Source: an uncultured Pseudomonadota bacterium (GTDB taxonomy: Bacteria; Pseudomonadota; Gammaproteobacteria; Burkholderiales; Thiobacillaceae). Taken from it: a stretch of DNA of 16,709 nt. Shown here in pieces: positions 5,687-16,647 of this stretch. The position numbers and the translations under genes were made by a program. The DNA lies in NCBI GenBank assembly GCA_903883985.1, contig CAISDD010000040.1:1-16709 (forward strand), read 5' to 3'. The notes under the pieces were generated by a model that worked only from the letters and a program-made list of their open reading frames with translations, made no database searches and was not told where the DNA came from. Position 1 is the stretch's first letter; each line of letters starts with the position of its first letter.

Positions 5687-5703
5687 TGCGACCTGGTGTC
5701 GCA
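5687..5703 (-). terminator. Hairpin after the PEPCK gene, possible terminator
   Basis: A perfect 6-bp stem TGCGAC-CTGGT-GTCGCA lies about 30 bases past the stop of the large PEPCK-like gene and before the receptor relic. A weaker stem (CCCCT...AGGGG) is at 5714-5728. Neither has a T-run on the minus strand, so this is a candidate only. Confidence 0.3.
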
Positions 5704-5734
5704 GGGTGCGGCTCCCCTTTGATAGGGGGTCCAC

Positions 5735-8700
5735 TCACCCTGCCCGGTGCACCCAGTCCGCTCCCAGGCTGCCCCACAGGTTCACGCGGTAGGCCGTGCT
5801 GCTGACCCGCGCGAGTTCGGCTTCGGCCACAAGCAGCTTCGCCTGGCAGGGAGCGAGTTGTTCCGGGTCGCAGCGGTCGCAAGCGTCGGCCGAAAGGAAG
5901 GCCTTGAGGTAGCTCACCTGGCGTTCGGCCAGGGTGGTGTCGCGTTGCTGCTTGATCACCAGGCGTTCCCGGTACCAGTCGCTGTCCAACAAGGACTCGC
6001 GCGTGAACAGGGCGCGAATCTCCGGATGGTGGAGGTCTTTACCCTGGTATTCGCCGCTGACCATGATGTACAGGAGTGCTTGCAGCGGCGGACAGGCATC
6101 GTCCACCGAGGCGTCGTCCAGATAGCCCTGGGCGACCTGGCTTTGCGAAGCGACGATGTGGGCGATGCCTTCCACGTAAGCCTCGAAGTCCTGGGTTTCC
6201 GGCTTCAGCATGGCCTCGTCGAACACCGCCATCGGGCTGTCGAATATCTTGCCCAGGTAAGCATGGGCGAAGCGGCTGGTGATGCGATAGCCCAGCCGGC
6301 TCGCGAGTACTTTCTGGCCATCGTGGTCGAAGTCTTCCAGCTTTTCCAGATAGCCGCGCTCAATCAGCCAGGCCGGCTCCTGTTCGCGCGGCGCCAGGCG
6401 GCTCCATATTTCCGGCACCAGGAAACTGACGTCATGATCGACGCGGCGCTCGTGGCCGATGAAGCCGGCTGCGGAGGAAAACCCGGGATAGCCGCACAGG
6501 ATGAAGGATACCAGGGCATTGTTGAGGTCGGTGGTCGCGGACAGTGCGTTGAAAGGCCCCTTGGTCAGCGCCCCCTCGGAGCCCGCACCGGTGGTCGATG
6601 GAGACTTGCCGGTGAGGCTGGAGATGAAGTCCATGAACAGCTCGGGCAGTTCCTGGTAGTGGATCGGCCCGTACACGGCCAGTGGCTTGACGCCCGGTGC
6701 TCGCGGATTGTTGCGCCGCCCGGGGAGCACGGCGTTGACCGGGAAGTGCACCGGGCAGGTCGTGGGGATGCGCCGCTGCAGACGTGTGCCGAGCTCAGCC
6801 AGGCGACCCTCCCGGGGGTTGACCAAATCCGGGCGCGCCTGGAGATAGCGCACATTCGGGCTGGGCTTGCCACCCACTACACGCGGATGCGCGGAAGAAA
6901 CGAACCAGCCATCCTCACCGGCATCGGCTGCGGCCTGGATGAACAGGCGCATCGGCTCGGTGTATTGCGAAAACTCCACCACGTCGTCCACCAGGTCGCG
7001 CGCGTCCTGGCGGTCGAGCGGGGCGAAGTTGGAAATGAAGTTGTTCGCCAGAGTCAAATCCAGTTCGGTCTGCGGGTCCATGCCGCGATGCCTGGCATCA
7101 TCCGGGCGCTGGAACAATCGCGCCTCGCAGTTCTCCACGATCTTGACCGAAGGATGCGGCCAGGCTGGATTGAGGTGAGGCAACTGGCTGGCGGCGACGG
7201 TCGCGGCGACGGCGATGTCGTCTGCCAACTGCACCTTGCGCGCGCCCTCGAAGTCCTGGCGCAGCTTGTGCACGCGCCAGGCGCCATCGGGCATGCGACC
7301 CACGCGCAGGTAGCTCGCCACCAGGCTGCGACCATGGTATTTGAGTTCATGTGCGGGGTGTCCGTTGACCAAATCGACGGAGAAATGCGCCCTCCAGGCG
7401 TCGCCCCACTCCGGCTTGTAAAAACGCTTGATGACGAACACCAGGGCACGGGTGTGTTGCGGGATGGATTCCACCCAGGCGTTGTACTCGGGCGTGTATT
7501 CGGTGGCCGAAGGCGTGAGCAGGCGGATCACGGAGCCGACGGAACGCTCCGCGCTCAGGAGGCAGCGACTGTCGTGGCCATCCGGGGGCGGGCGCTTGAA
7601 GCGGGTGGAGTAATCGTAACTGAAGATGGCTTCGACCAGATCGAGGTCATCCTTGATGTCCTTGACGAAGAACGGGCCAGACAGCAAGGAACCGGCCAGG
7701 GATTTGGAGATTTCCGATTTTCCCCCGCCCGAGACGGTGCAGGGCTTATAGCAGAACGTGCCTTCCGCCTCACTGCCGAGTAGGCGCCAGGTGGGCGCTT
7801 GCGGGTGTTTTTCCAACTGGATCTTGTAGCCGCAGGGATAGAGGTAGCTGTGTCCGGCCAGCAGCTTGATATTGCAGCCCTCGCCCCAGCCGACCTTCAT
7901 CGTGTCGACGTCGAAGTAGGCGTCCTCAGGGACGAAATGGATGTTGCGAAAACGCCGGTCGCTGGCGTACCCCTCCGGATGGAACATGAGCTGATCACCC
8001 AGCAAGGCGAGCACCTCGGCCAGGGTGTGGCCGCGATCCGGCAGACGGCTGTCGGGCGCGTAATACTCGCCCAGGTTATAGCTGGGGAAAGCCAGGGCGC
8101 CGCCGGAGTGCTCTTCCTCGCAGCCGCCGAACAGATTCGCGGCATAGCTGATCTGCGACTTGATCTCCTTCTTGCTGTAACCGAAGTAATTGTCGGCGAT
8201 CAGCGTGACGATCACACCCTGCATGTCGCGGCAGACGATCTTGAACGCTTGACCGTCGTTATAGAACTCCTCGGCGTCCTTCCAGCACATGCCGTCGCGG
8301 CGCTCGCGGGGGCTGGCGGCATCGAAGTGGGGCAAGCCCAGATACTTCTTCCGCAGGTTGGTGAGGTGCGGCGCCAGGATCACGCAGCCGGTGTGGCCGC
8401 TCCAGCCGGGCACATCGAGGCCGGCGTCGTTTTCCGTGAGGTAGGGGTCACCGGCGTTGCCGAAGATGCGCTCGACGAAATCCAGATTGGAGACCAGGCC
8501 GCCCGGCGCGAAGAAACGGGTTTCCATGGACCGAGCCGGCATCACGCCTTCCACCTTGGGCGAGACCAGAGGCCGCTGCAGCAGCGACACCCAAAGGTGA
8601 GCGCCTTGCGGCTGGTTGGCGGTATAGGGCAGGCGCAGCAGCTCATCCGGAGCATCCAGCGCCGCGCGCAGGAGGGCGGCGAAGGTGGCTGCAGGCACCG

Positions 8701-9208
8701 CCTTCTTGTCCGTTGGAATGGGCAAGCCGCCCAGGGCGATATGGAACACGCCATCGGTGGTGCGCCTGTCTTTGCTCGGGTTGTGCAGCACACCCTGGCG
8801 CACGCGATAGGAAGTCAGGTAGCGCGATTCGAAATGGTCGCCGTCCAGGGGCAAGGACAGTTCCGCCGCCAGGCCGGGTCGGTCGAGAATGAAGGGTGCC
8901 GCAGGCAACTGGATGCGGCCATCGACCCCGTTGCGCGCCAGGTAGTCCTGGATGAAGTCCTGGATGCGCTGATCCGCCGGGCAACGGTAGTCGCGCAGCA
9001 GGCGACGGTGCTGGCGGTAATTGCGTAGCAGATCCTCAGCGACTTCGAGCAGATCGCAGCCCCCAGCGCCGGGCACGGGCTGACCCATCGCCGCGAGCTG
9101 AAGATTGATCTGGCGTATGCGCTTCATCCGCTCCCGGGGGATGGGGGGAGGGGCGAGGGGCGAAGCCCCGGGCAAGCGTTGACCGAGGCGGGCGATATCG
9201 ATGTCCAT
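5735..9208 (-). CDS. Probable PPi-type phosphoenolpyruvate carboxykinase (EC 4.1.1.38)
   Basis: About 1157 residues if started at the ATG at 9208 (MDIDIARLGQRLPGA); upstream in-frame codons to 9631 read as non-coding and cross the end of the next gene. The enzyme would convert PEP, CO2 and phosphate to oxaloacetate and pyrophosphate, reversibly, in the cytoplasm. Three blocks resemble the GTP-PEPCK active site: ETRFFAPGG near residue 230, YSKKEIKSQISYAANLFGG with EEEHSGGAL at about 344-372 (compare GKKCFALRI..EH), and a P-loop-like VSGGGKSEISKS near 492-504 (compare ACGKTN). The size matches known PPi-PEPCKs of Entamoeba and Propionibacterium (about 1100-1200 residues) and is twice that of GTP- or ATP-PEPCK. 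No signal peptide or membrane segment is seen. The alternative is an uncharacterised PEPCK-related protein. Confidence 0.7.
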   Translation of the reverse strand: MDIDIARLGQRLPGASPLAPPPIPRERMKRIRQINLQLAAMGQPVPGAGGCDLLEVAEDLLRNYRQHRRLLRDYRCPADQRIQDFIQDYLARNGVDGRIQLPAAPFILDRPGLAAELSLPLDGDHFESRYLTSYRVRQGVLHNPSKDRRTTDGVFHIALGGLPIPTDKKAVPAATFAALLRAALDAPDELLRLPYTANQPQGAHLWVSLLQRPLVSPKVEGVMPARSMETRFFAPGGLVSNLDFVERIFGNAGDPYLTENDAGLDVPGWSGHTGCVILAPHLTNLRKKYLGLPHFDAASPRERRDGMCWKDAEEFYNDGQAFKIVCRDMQGVIVTLIADNYFGYSKKEIKSQISYAANLFGGCEEEHSGGALAFPSYNLGEYYAPDSRLPDRGHTLAEVLALLGDQLMFHPEGYASDRRFRNIHFVPEDAYFDVDTMKVGWGEGCNIKLLAGHSYLYPCGYKIQLEKHPQAPTWRLLGSEAEGTFCYKPCTVSGGGKSEISKSLAGSLLSGPFFVKDIKDDLDLVEAIFSYDYSTRFKRPPPDGHDSRCLLSAERSVGSVIRLLTPSATEYTPEYNAWVESIPQHTRALVFVIKRFYKPEWGDAWRAHFSVDLVNGHPAHELKYHGRSLVASYLRVGRMPDGAWRVHKLRQDFEGARKVQLADDIAVAATVAASQLPHLNPAWPHPSVKIVENCEARLFQRPDDARHRGMDPQTELDLTLANNFISNFAPLDRQDARDLVDDVVEFSQYTEPMRLFIQAAADAGEDGWFVSSAHPRVVGGKPSPNVRYLQARPDLVNPREGRLAELGTRLQRRIPTTCPVHFPVNAVLPGRRNNPRAPGVKPLAVYGPIHYQELPELFMDFISSLTGKSPSTTGAGSEGALTKGPFNALSATTDLNNALVSFILCGYPGFSSAAGFIGHERRVDHDVSFLVPEIWSRLAPREQEPAWLIERGYLEKLEDFDHDGQKVLASRLGYRITSRFAHAYLGKIFDSPMAVFDEAMLKPETQDFEAYVEGIAHIVASQSQVAQGYLDDASVDDACPPLQALLYIMVSGEYQGKDLHHPEIRALFTRESLLDSDWYRERLVIKQQRDTTLAERQVSYLKAFLSADACDRCDPEQLAPCQAKLLVAEAELARVSSTAYRVNLWGSLGADWVHRAG

Positions 9209-9545
9209 ACACTTTCTCTGCTTGAGACACGCACCAGGGCGCGGCTGATGGTTCGGTAGAAGGTCGCGAGGCCGAATCGGGCCGAATACGCCACTATCAT
9301 GACAGAAGCAGTCCACTCCGGGCAAGGAATCAGCCTGCTGCCTGGAGTGAATTTTCCAAACAAGGCATTGATAAATAATGGGTATTCCGGCCTGTTTGTG
9401 CACAATAAGGGTGCCAGGCCCAGTCCGGGGAAAACACCGTAAGAAAAGACAAGCGGCCCCGAGCACGTGCCCCCTCTTGGGCGGAGCAGCCTCGTCGTGC
9501 CGCTGGCGAACTAATCGGGTGCAAGGCACCGCGAGCTTGCAAGGT
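9209..9545. other. 337-bp gene-free stretch upstream of the PEPCK-like gene
   Basis: It lies between the DUF815 stop and the PEPCK start, both on the minus strand, so it should hold the PEPCK promoter and leader. On the minus strand a possible sigma-70 pair is TTGCCC with CATGAT 18 bases later, at about 9291-9330; each matches its consensus at 4 of 6 bases. It is AT-richer than its surroundings around 9340-9400. A GTGCC/GGCAC inverted repeat at about 9495-9530 could end the DUF815 transcript. I see no convincing ORF or known RNA family. Confidence 0.4.
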
Positions 9546-10466
9546 TCAACCCCGGCGTGAACGTCGCAGTCCCTGCCTTCCCACCCAATCCGCCGCGAAC
9601 TGGCGAGCGATGCGGCCGGAGCGGCCGCCACGTGAAGTGGCCCAGTTGATCGCTTCCTGGCGCATGGGGTCCGTGGCTACGCCGCCCAGGGACGCGACCC
9701 AGGCGGCGACGATGGCGAGGTAATCGTCCTGGTTGAACGGCCAGAAGGTCAGGGTGAGGCCAAAGCGATCCGACAGGCTAATCTTTTCCTCTATGCTTTC
9801 CGCCGGCCGCACTTCGCCGCCCAGATGTTGCGCGGCTTCGTTCTCGGCGAAGAACTCCGGCATCAGATGGCGCCGGTTCGAGGTGGCGCAGATCAGCACA
9901 TTTTCCGGCAATCCCGCCACCGAGCCGTCGAGGGCGGCTTTCAGCGGCTTGTAGGCGGCGTCCCCCGGCTCGAAGGAGAGATCGTCGCTGAACAGGATGA
10001 AGCGCCAGGGTTGGTCTTCCAGGCGCGCGCCGATATCCGGCAGGTCGACCAGGTCTTCACGCTCCACTTCCACAAGACGCAGGCCCTTCTTCGCATGGCG
10101 CGGCAGTAGCGCCTTGATGAGCGAAGACTTGCCGCAACCGCGACTGCCGGCGAGCAGCACGTTGTTGGCCGGCAGGCCCTTGAGGAACTGGCGCGTGTTG
10201 CGCTCCAGTTCGGCCTTCTGCACGTCTATGCCGGTGAGCGCGTCCCAGGGCGGGCAGTTCAGGGTGGTGACCGGCTGTAACAGGCCCTGGCCAAACTGAC
10301 GACGCCAACGACAGGCCAGGGTGGTGTGCCAGTCCACCCGCACGGGCAGCGGCGGCATCCAGGCATCCAGGCGTGCCAGCAAGTCGTTGCCCCGGGTGAT
10401 CAGAAGGGCCAGCTCAGGACTAAGCGGGTAGTCGGGTTGGTGGTCTTCTTCGAAATCGTCGTTCAT
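9546..10466 (-). CDS. DUF815-family AAA ATPase
   Basis: 306 residues. Walker A is GSRGCGKSSLIKAL (about residues 107-120); Walker B-like sequence is RFILFSDDLSFE. Sensor-type residues appear in LICATSNRRHLMPEF, where the asparagine and arginines are family-typical. It ends with the helical lid (YLAIVAAWVASLGG, then RSGRIARQFAADWV). DUF815 proteins are predicted soluble AAA+ ATPases of unknown substrate, and in betaproteobacteria they are commonly found right after argJ. I start at the ATG at 10466, which has GGATCTGA upstream. An in-frame ATG at 10481 overlaps the argJ stop (TGATG) and would add MHGSE; both starts would couple translation to argJ. Function in the cell is not known. Confidence 0.85.
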   Translation of the reverse strand: MNDDFEEDHQPDYPLSPELALLITRGNDLLARLDAWMPPLPVRVDWHTTLACRWRRQFGQGLLQPVTTLNCPPWDALTGIDVQKAELERNTRQFLKGLPANNVLLAGSRGCGKSSLIKALLPRHAKKGLRLVEVEREDLVDLPDIGARLEDQPWRFILFSDDLSFEPGDAAYKPLKAALDGSVAGLPENVLICATSNRRHLMPEFFAENEAAQHLGGEVRPAESIEEKISLSDRFGLTLTFWPFNQDDYLAIVAAWVASLGGVATDPMRQEAINWATSRGGRSGRIARQFAADWVGRQGLRRSRRG

Positions 10467-10480
10467 TTCAGATCCATGCA

Positions 10481-11722
10481 TCAACTACGGTATTCCGCGT
10501 TGATCTTCACGTAATCGTAGGAGAAATCGCAGGTCCAGACGGTGGCGACGGTGTTGCCGCGGGCGAGATCCACCCGCACCGAGATTTCCGGCGCGGCCAT
10601 CACGCGCGCGCCTTCCTCCTCCCGGTAGGAGAGCGCGCGCCCCCCGTTCTCCGCGACCAGCACGTTGCCCAGCCAGAGCCGGATGCGCTCCACGTCCAGG
10701 TCGTTGACGCCGGCGTAGCCGATGGCAGCCAGGATGCGACCCAGGTTGGGGTCGGAGGCGAAGAACGCGGTCTTCACCAGGGGCGAGCGGGCGATGGCAT
10801 AAGCCACCTGCTTGCATTCGGCCTCGCTCTGGCCGCCTTCCACGCGCACTTCCATGAACTTGGTCGCCCCCTCGCCATCGCGCACGATCGCTTGCGCCAA
10901 CTGGGTCATCAGTTCGGTAACGGCAGATTGCAGGCTGGCGTAGCGGGAGTCGGTGGCGTCCTGGATCATCGGTGCCGCAGTCGCTCCCGTGGCGATGAGA
11001 ATGCAGGAATCGTTGGTCGAGGTGTCACCATCCACCGTGATGCAGTTGAACGACCGGCTCACCGCATGGCGCAATATTTCTTGCAGCGCCTCTCGGGAAA
11101 CCGGGGCATCGGTGGCGACGAAGGAGAGCATGGTCGCCATGTTGGGATGGATCATGCCCGAGCCCTTGGCGATGCCGGTGAGCGCGAACTCCACCCCGTT
11201 TAGCGCCAGCTTGCGGGTAGTGGCCTTGGCCACGAGGTCGGTGGTCATGATCGCTTCCGCCGCCGCCCCCCAGTTGGCAGGCCCCAGGTTTTCCAGGGCG
11301 GCGGGCAGGGCGGCGATGATCTTGTCGTGCGGCAGGGGTTCCAGGATCACGCCGGTGGAGAAGGGCAGCACTTGTTCCGGCGCGAGGTTGAGGCTGTCCG
11401 CCACGGCCGCACAAGTCTCGCGGGCGCGGGAGATTCCGTCCGCGCCGGTGCCGGCGTTGGCGTTGCCGGTGTTCACGATCAGGGCACGAATGCCGCCGGA
11501 TATTCCTCGAGCGCCGCGTAGATACTCCTGGCACAGGGTGACGGGGGCCGCGCAGAAACGGTTCTGAGTGAACACGCCGACCACTTCGCTGCCTGGTGCC
11601 AAGGTCATCACCAGCAGGTCGCGGCGTCCTGGCGTCTTGATGCCGGCTGCGGCAATGCCCAGTTCGACGCCTGGAACGCACAGCAGGGAAGCGGGATCGG
11701 GGGCGGAAAGGTTGACAGGCAT
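10481..11722 (-). CDS. argJ: Bifunctional glutamate N-acetyltransferase / amino-acid acetyltransferase ArgJ
   Basis: 413 residues, normal length. ArgJ transfers acetyl from N-acetylornithine to glutamate, closing the cyclic arginine pathway; bifunctional forms also use acetyl-CoA. The autocatalytic cleavage motif KGSGMIHPNMATML is intact, with the nucleophile Thr at residue 197, so the precursor should split into alpha (1-196) and beta (197-413) chains. Other family blocks are GVFTQNRFCAAPV, ALIVNTGNANAGTG, STGVILEPLP, VDGDTSTNDS, GEGATKFMEV and DPNLGRILAAIGYAGV. The cytoplasmic enzyme is encoded first in a pair with the DUF815 ATPase gene, whose start overlaps or abuts its stop. The ATG at 11722 lacks a clear ribosome site but matches the usual N-terminus. 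Confidence 0.95.
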   Translation of the reverse strand: MPVNLSAPDPASLLCVPGVELGIAAAGIKTPGRRDLLVMTLAPGSEVVGVFTQNRFCAAPVTLCQEYLRGARGISGGIRALIVNTGNANAGTGADGISRARETCAAVADSLNLAPEQVLPFSTGVILEPLPHDKIIAALPAALENLGPANWGAAAEAIMTTDLVAKATTRKLALNGVEFALTGIAKGSGMIHPNMATMLSFVATDAPVSREALQEILRHAVSRSFNCITVDGDTSTNDSCILIATGATAAPMIQDATDSRYASLQSAVTELMTQLAQAIVRDGEGATKFMEVRVEGGQSEAECKQVAYAIARSPLVKTAFFASDPNLGRILAAIGYAGVNDLDVERIRLWLGNVLVAENGGRALSYREEEGARVMAAPEISVRVDLARGNTVATVWTCDFSYDYVKINAEYRS

Positions 11723-11824
11723 GGTGGGGGCCGTGGAGTTGAGGGTGCGAGGATATTACCGGAGCGATTCAAGTCCGCGCGTTTCGCGCCGATAACTCGG
11801 TGTTCAAACCGACCGGGAACCGTC

Positions 11825-12994
11825 ATGCAAGTTCGCCAAACCGTTCTGTCCGCCCTGGATGATGCTGCTCTCCTCCCCTTGGCCGAAATTTCACCCGATC
11901 TGGTGCTGGCTTTCGCCGCACCCGCGTTTTTCACCGACACGCCCCTGGCCTCCAGCCTGGCTGGGGCGTTTCCCCAGGCGCGGCGACTGGCCCTGTCCAC
12001 GGCGGGGGAAATCTCCAGCCAGGGGGTGAGCGACGGCGGACTCGTGGTCACGGCCATTCGTTTCGAGCAGACCCGGTTCAAGGTGGCCTCGACCGACATT
12101 AGCGGCGTGGACGACTCCGCTGCCGCCGGGGTGCGCCTGGCCGAACAACTGCTCTCGAGTCCTTCGCCGGGGGCACAATCAGCGCCTGAACTGAAGGCCG
12201 TGCTGCTGCTCTCGCAAGGCGTGGCCGTAAACGGCAGCAATCTGATCGCCGGCGTGGTTTCCGTACTGGGCCGTGACATTCCCCTGACCGGCGGACTGGC
12301 AGGGGACTACGGCGCCTTCAGCCGCACCTGGGCGATGCTGGACGACGTGGTTTCCGACCGCCTGATGCTGGCTGTCGGGTTCTATGGGGAGGAGGTTCGC
12401 TACGCACATAGCTCTTTTGGTGGCTGGCAGAGCTTCGGTCCGGCGCGCCAGGCCACCCGTGCGGTCGACAACGTACTGTTCGAGCTGGACGGCGAGTCGG
12501 CGCTGGCGATCTACAAGCGCTATCTTGGCGAATACGCCAAGGATCTTCCCGCCTCCGGGCTGCTGTTCCCGTTTGCCATCCTCTCGCAGGAACACGAAGA
12601 AACCGGCCTCATCCGCACCCTGCTGGGCGTGAACGAGGCCGACGGCAGCCTGACCCTGGCCGGCGATATTCCCCAGGACGGCTACCTCAAGCTCATGCAT
12701 GCCTCCACCGAAGCCCTCGTGGACGGCGCCGAAGCCGCAGCGGCCGCTGCCAGCCAGATGGCCCGCAGCGACGGACAGTCGCTGGCCATCCTGATTTCCT
12801 GCATCGGCCGCAAGCTGGTGATGGGCGACAGGGTGGATGAGGAAGTTGAGGCGGTGGGGGCTGTGTTCGGCCAGAATTGCGCCCTGACCGGTTTTTATTC
12901 CAACGGCGAGATCAGCCCCTTCCTGGAGACCTCGGAATGCAAGCTACACAACCAGACCATGACCATCACCTGGTTGGGCGAAGACACACCGTGA
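11825..12994 (+). CDS. FIST-domain sensory protein (NosP-like)
   Basis: 389 residues with an N-terminal FIST domain (about 20-220) and a FIST_C domain (about 225-375). Signature parts: RRLALSTAGEISSQGV, PLTGGLAGDYGAF, GGWQSFGPARQATRAVDNV, LFELDGESALAIYKRYLGE, LMHASTEALVDGAEAA, ISCIGRKLVMGDRVDEEVEA and ALTGFYSNGEISPF. No signal peptide or membrane segment, so it is cytoplasmic. FIST proteins bind small ligands; a subgroup, NosP, binds haem and nitric oxide and inhibits a hybrid histidine kinase encoded next to it. That is exactly the arrangement here, the kinase starting 33 bp downstream. Histidines in YAHSSF, LMHAS and CKLHNQ are possible haem ligands, but I cannot tell which, if any. An amino-acid ligand is the other possibility. 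Confidence 0.85.
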   Translation: MQVRQTVLSALDDAALLPLAEISPDLVLAFAAPAFFTDTPLASSLAGAFPQARRLALSTAGEISSQGVSDGGLVVTAIRFEQTRFKVASTDISGVDDSAAAGVRLAEQLLSSPSPGAQSAPELKAVLLLSQGVAVNGSNLIAGVVSVLGRDIPLTGGLAGDYGAFSRTWAMLDDVVSDRLMLAVGFYGEEVRYAHSSFGGWQSFGPARQATRAVDNVLFELDGESALAIYKRYLGEYAKDLPASGLLFPFAILSQEHEETGLIRTLLGVNEADGSLTLAGDIPQDGYLKLMHASTEALVDGAEAAAAAASQMARSDGQSLAILISCIGRKLVMGDRVDEEVEAVGAVFGQNCALTGFYSNGEISPFLETSECKLHNQTMTITWLGEDTP

Positions 12995-13027
12995 GGCCGC
13001 TTACAGGCCGCAACAAAGCCGCCTGAC

Positions 13028-14995
<1,968 letters not shown>

Positions 14996-16455
14996 CGTCG
15001 GCTGCCCCACGCCCACCGGCACGCTCTGGCCTTCCTTGCCGCAGGTGCCGACACCCGGGTCGAGCAACATGTCGTTGCCTATCATCGACACGCGGGTAAG
15101 TACGTCGGGGCCGTTGCCGATCAGGCTCGCCCCCTTCACCGGCCGGGTGATGCGACCATCCTCGATGAGATAGGCCTCGGCCGCCGAGAACACGAACTTG
15201 CCGCTGGTGATATCCACCTGTCCGCCGCCGAAGTTGGCGGCATAGAGGCCTTTTTTCACCGAGGCGATGATTTCCGCCGGATCCCTGCCTTGGTCACCCT
15301 CGCCGGCCAGCATGTAGGTATTGGTCATGCGTGGCATCGGCAGGTGGGCGAAGGATTCGCGCCGGCCATTTCCGGTCGGCGCCATGCCCATGAGTCGGGC
15401 ATTCATGGTGTCCTGCATGTAGCCCATGAGGATGCCGTTTTCGATCAGCACCGTGCGTTGTGTGGGAGTGCCCTCGTCGTCGACATTGAGCGAACCACGG
15501 CGGGAGGCCAAAGTGCCATCGTCGACCACGGTGACGCCATCTGCGGCGACCCGCTGGCCGATGCGACCGGAGAAGGCGGAGGAACCCTTGCGGTTGAAAT
15601 CGCCTTCCAGTCCGTGACCGATGGCTTCGTGCAGCAGGATGCCGGGCCAGCCGGAGCCCAGCACCACGGTCATATTGCCGGCCGGCGCGGGGACAGCCTC
15701 GAGATTGGTCAGCGCCTGCGCCACGGCGAGCCCTGCGTATTCGCGCAATTGCTCGTCGCTGAAGTGGTCATAGTTGAAACGGCCTCCACCACCCGCCGAA
15801 CCCTGTTCGCGCTGTCCGTCCTGTTCGACGATGACTTGCAGCGAGACCCGCACCAGCGGGCGCACGTCCGCAGCCAGGCGGCCGTCCAGGCGAGCCACCA
15901 GCATCACCTCATATTCTCCGGCGAGGCTGGCCATGACCTGACTGACACGCGGGTCGAGGCCGCGCGCGTAGTCCTCCAGGCGATGCAGCAGCGCGACCTT
16001 TTCCGACTCGGTAAGCGAGCTTAGCGGGTCGATCGGCGCATACAGGGCGCGCCCTTGCACCCGCTTGGGCGTCGCCATCCTCACGCTGGCCGACTGGCCA
16101 GCCGCAGCGATGGCGCGCACCGTGACCGCGGCCTCCTTGATGGCACGAAGGCTGATGTCATCGGAATAGGCGAAGGCGGTGCGCTCCCCGCTCACGGCGC
16201 GCACACCCACCCCCTGGTCGATGTTGAAGCTGCCAGATTTGACCTGGCCTTCTTCCAGGCTCCAGGCTTCGGAGCGGGAATACTGGAAATACAGGTCGGC
16301 GTCATCCACACGATGCGCGGCGAGCAGGCCAAATGCCGCATCCAGCCCGGTCATGTCCAGTTCATTGGGCAGCAACAGGGTGGCTTCGGCGGTGGAGAAG
16401 TGAAACAGGGTGGGATCAGCAGCGTTCATTGGGCGTTACGGGTGAGGGCTAAGGG

Positions 16456-16612
16456 AGCGATGTAACCCACCCCAGGAGGGCAGGGTGAAGAACCACCGGC
16501 GAGTCCCTGTAGCGCTGGCATCCTTGCCGGCGTCTTTGAAAACAGCCGGCTGAAAGACGGCGCTACAGAGCCACGATTGTTTCATTTTGAATCAACGGGT
16601 TGAAGTGTATTT
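16456..16612 (+). repeat. Dispersed palindromic repeat, copy B (upstream of tldD)
   Basis: About 157 bp, the inverted counterpart of the copy at 5221-5374. It starts AGCGATGTAACCCACCCCAG and closes with GAATCAACGGGTTGAAGTGT. The first hairpin (GCTGGCA-TCCT-TGCCGGC, around 16514-16531) differs from copy A in sequence but keeps its pairing with a G-T wobble. The second stem around GCCGGCTGAAAGACGGC is weaker than in copy A. It occupies most of the 218-bp gap between the tldD start and the partial gene at the right edge. Confidence 0.8.
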
Positions 16613-16647
16613 CTTGAGAGGATGCATGGTCAGTCGGCGGTGCGGCT

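Noticed and set aside
5628..5734. Possible cobalamin or other riboswitch upstream of the TonB receptor relic
   Set aside because: The leader is only about 100 bases to the previous stop codon and lacks a B12-box-like core; only simple hairpins are visible.
5747..7783. 678-codon open frame on the plus strand, and another at 7799-9028
   Set aside because: Both are antisense to the PEPCK-like gene. The minus-strand protein has coherent motifs and an enzyme-like composition; the plus-strand translations are rich in Gly, Arg, His and Val with no recognisable domain, as expected from an antisense frame in GC-rich DNA.
9209..9631. N-terminal extension of the PEPCK-like frame up to 9631
   Set aside because: It overlaps the end of the DUF815 gene, has the composition of non-coding sequence, and the ATG at 9208 gives the expected family length.
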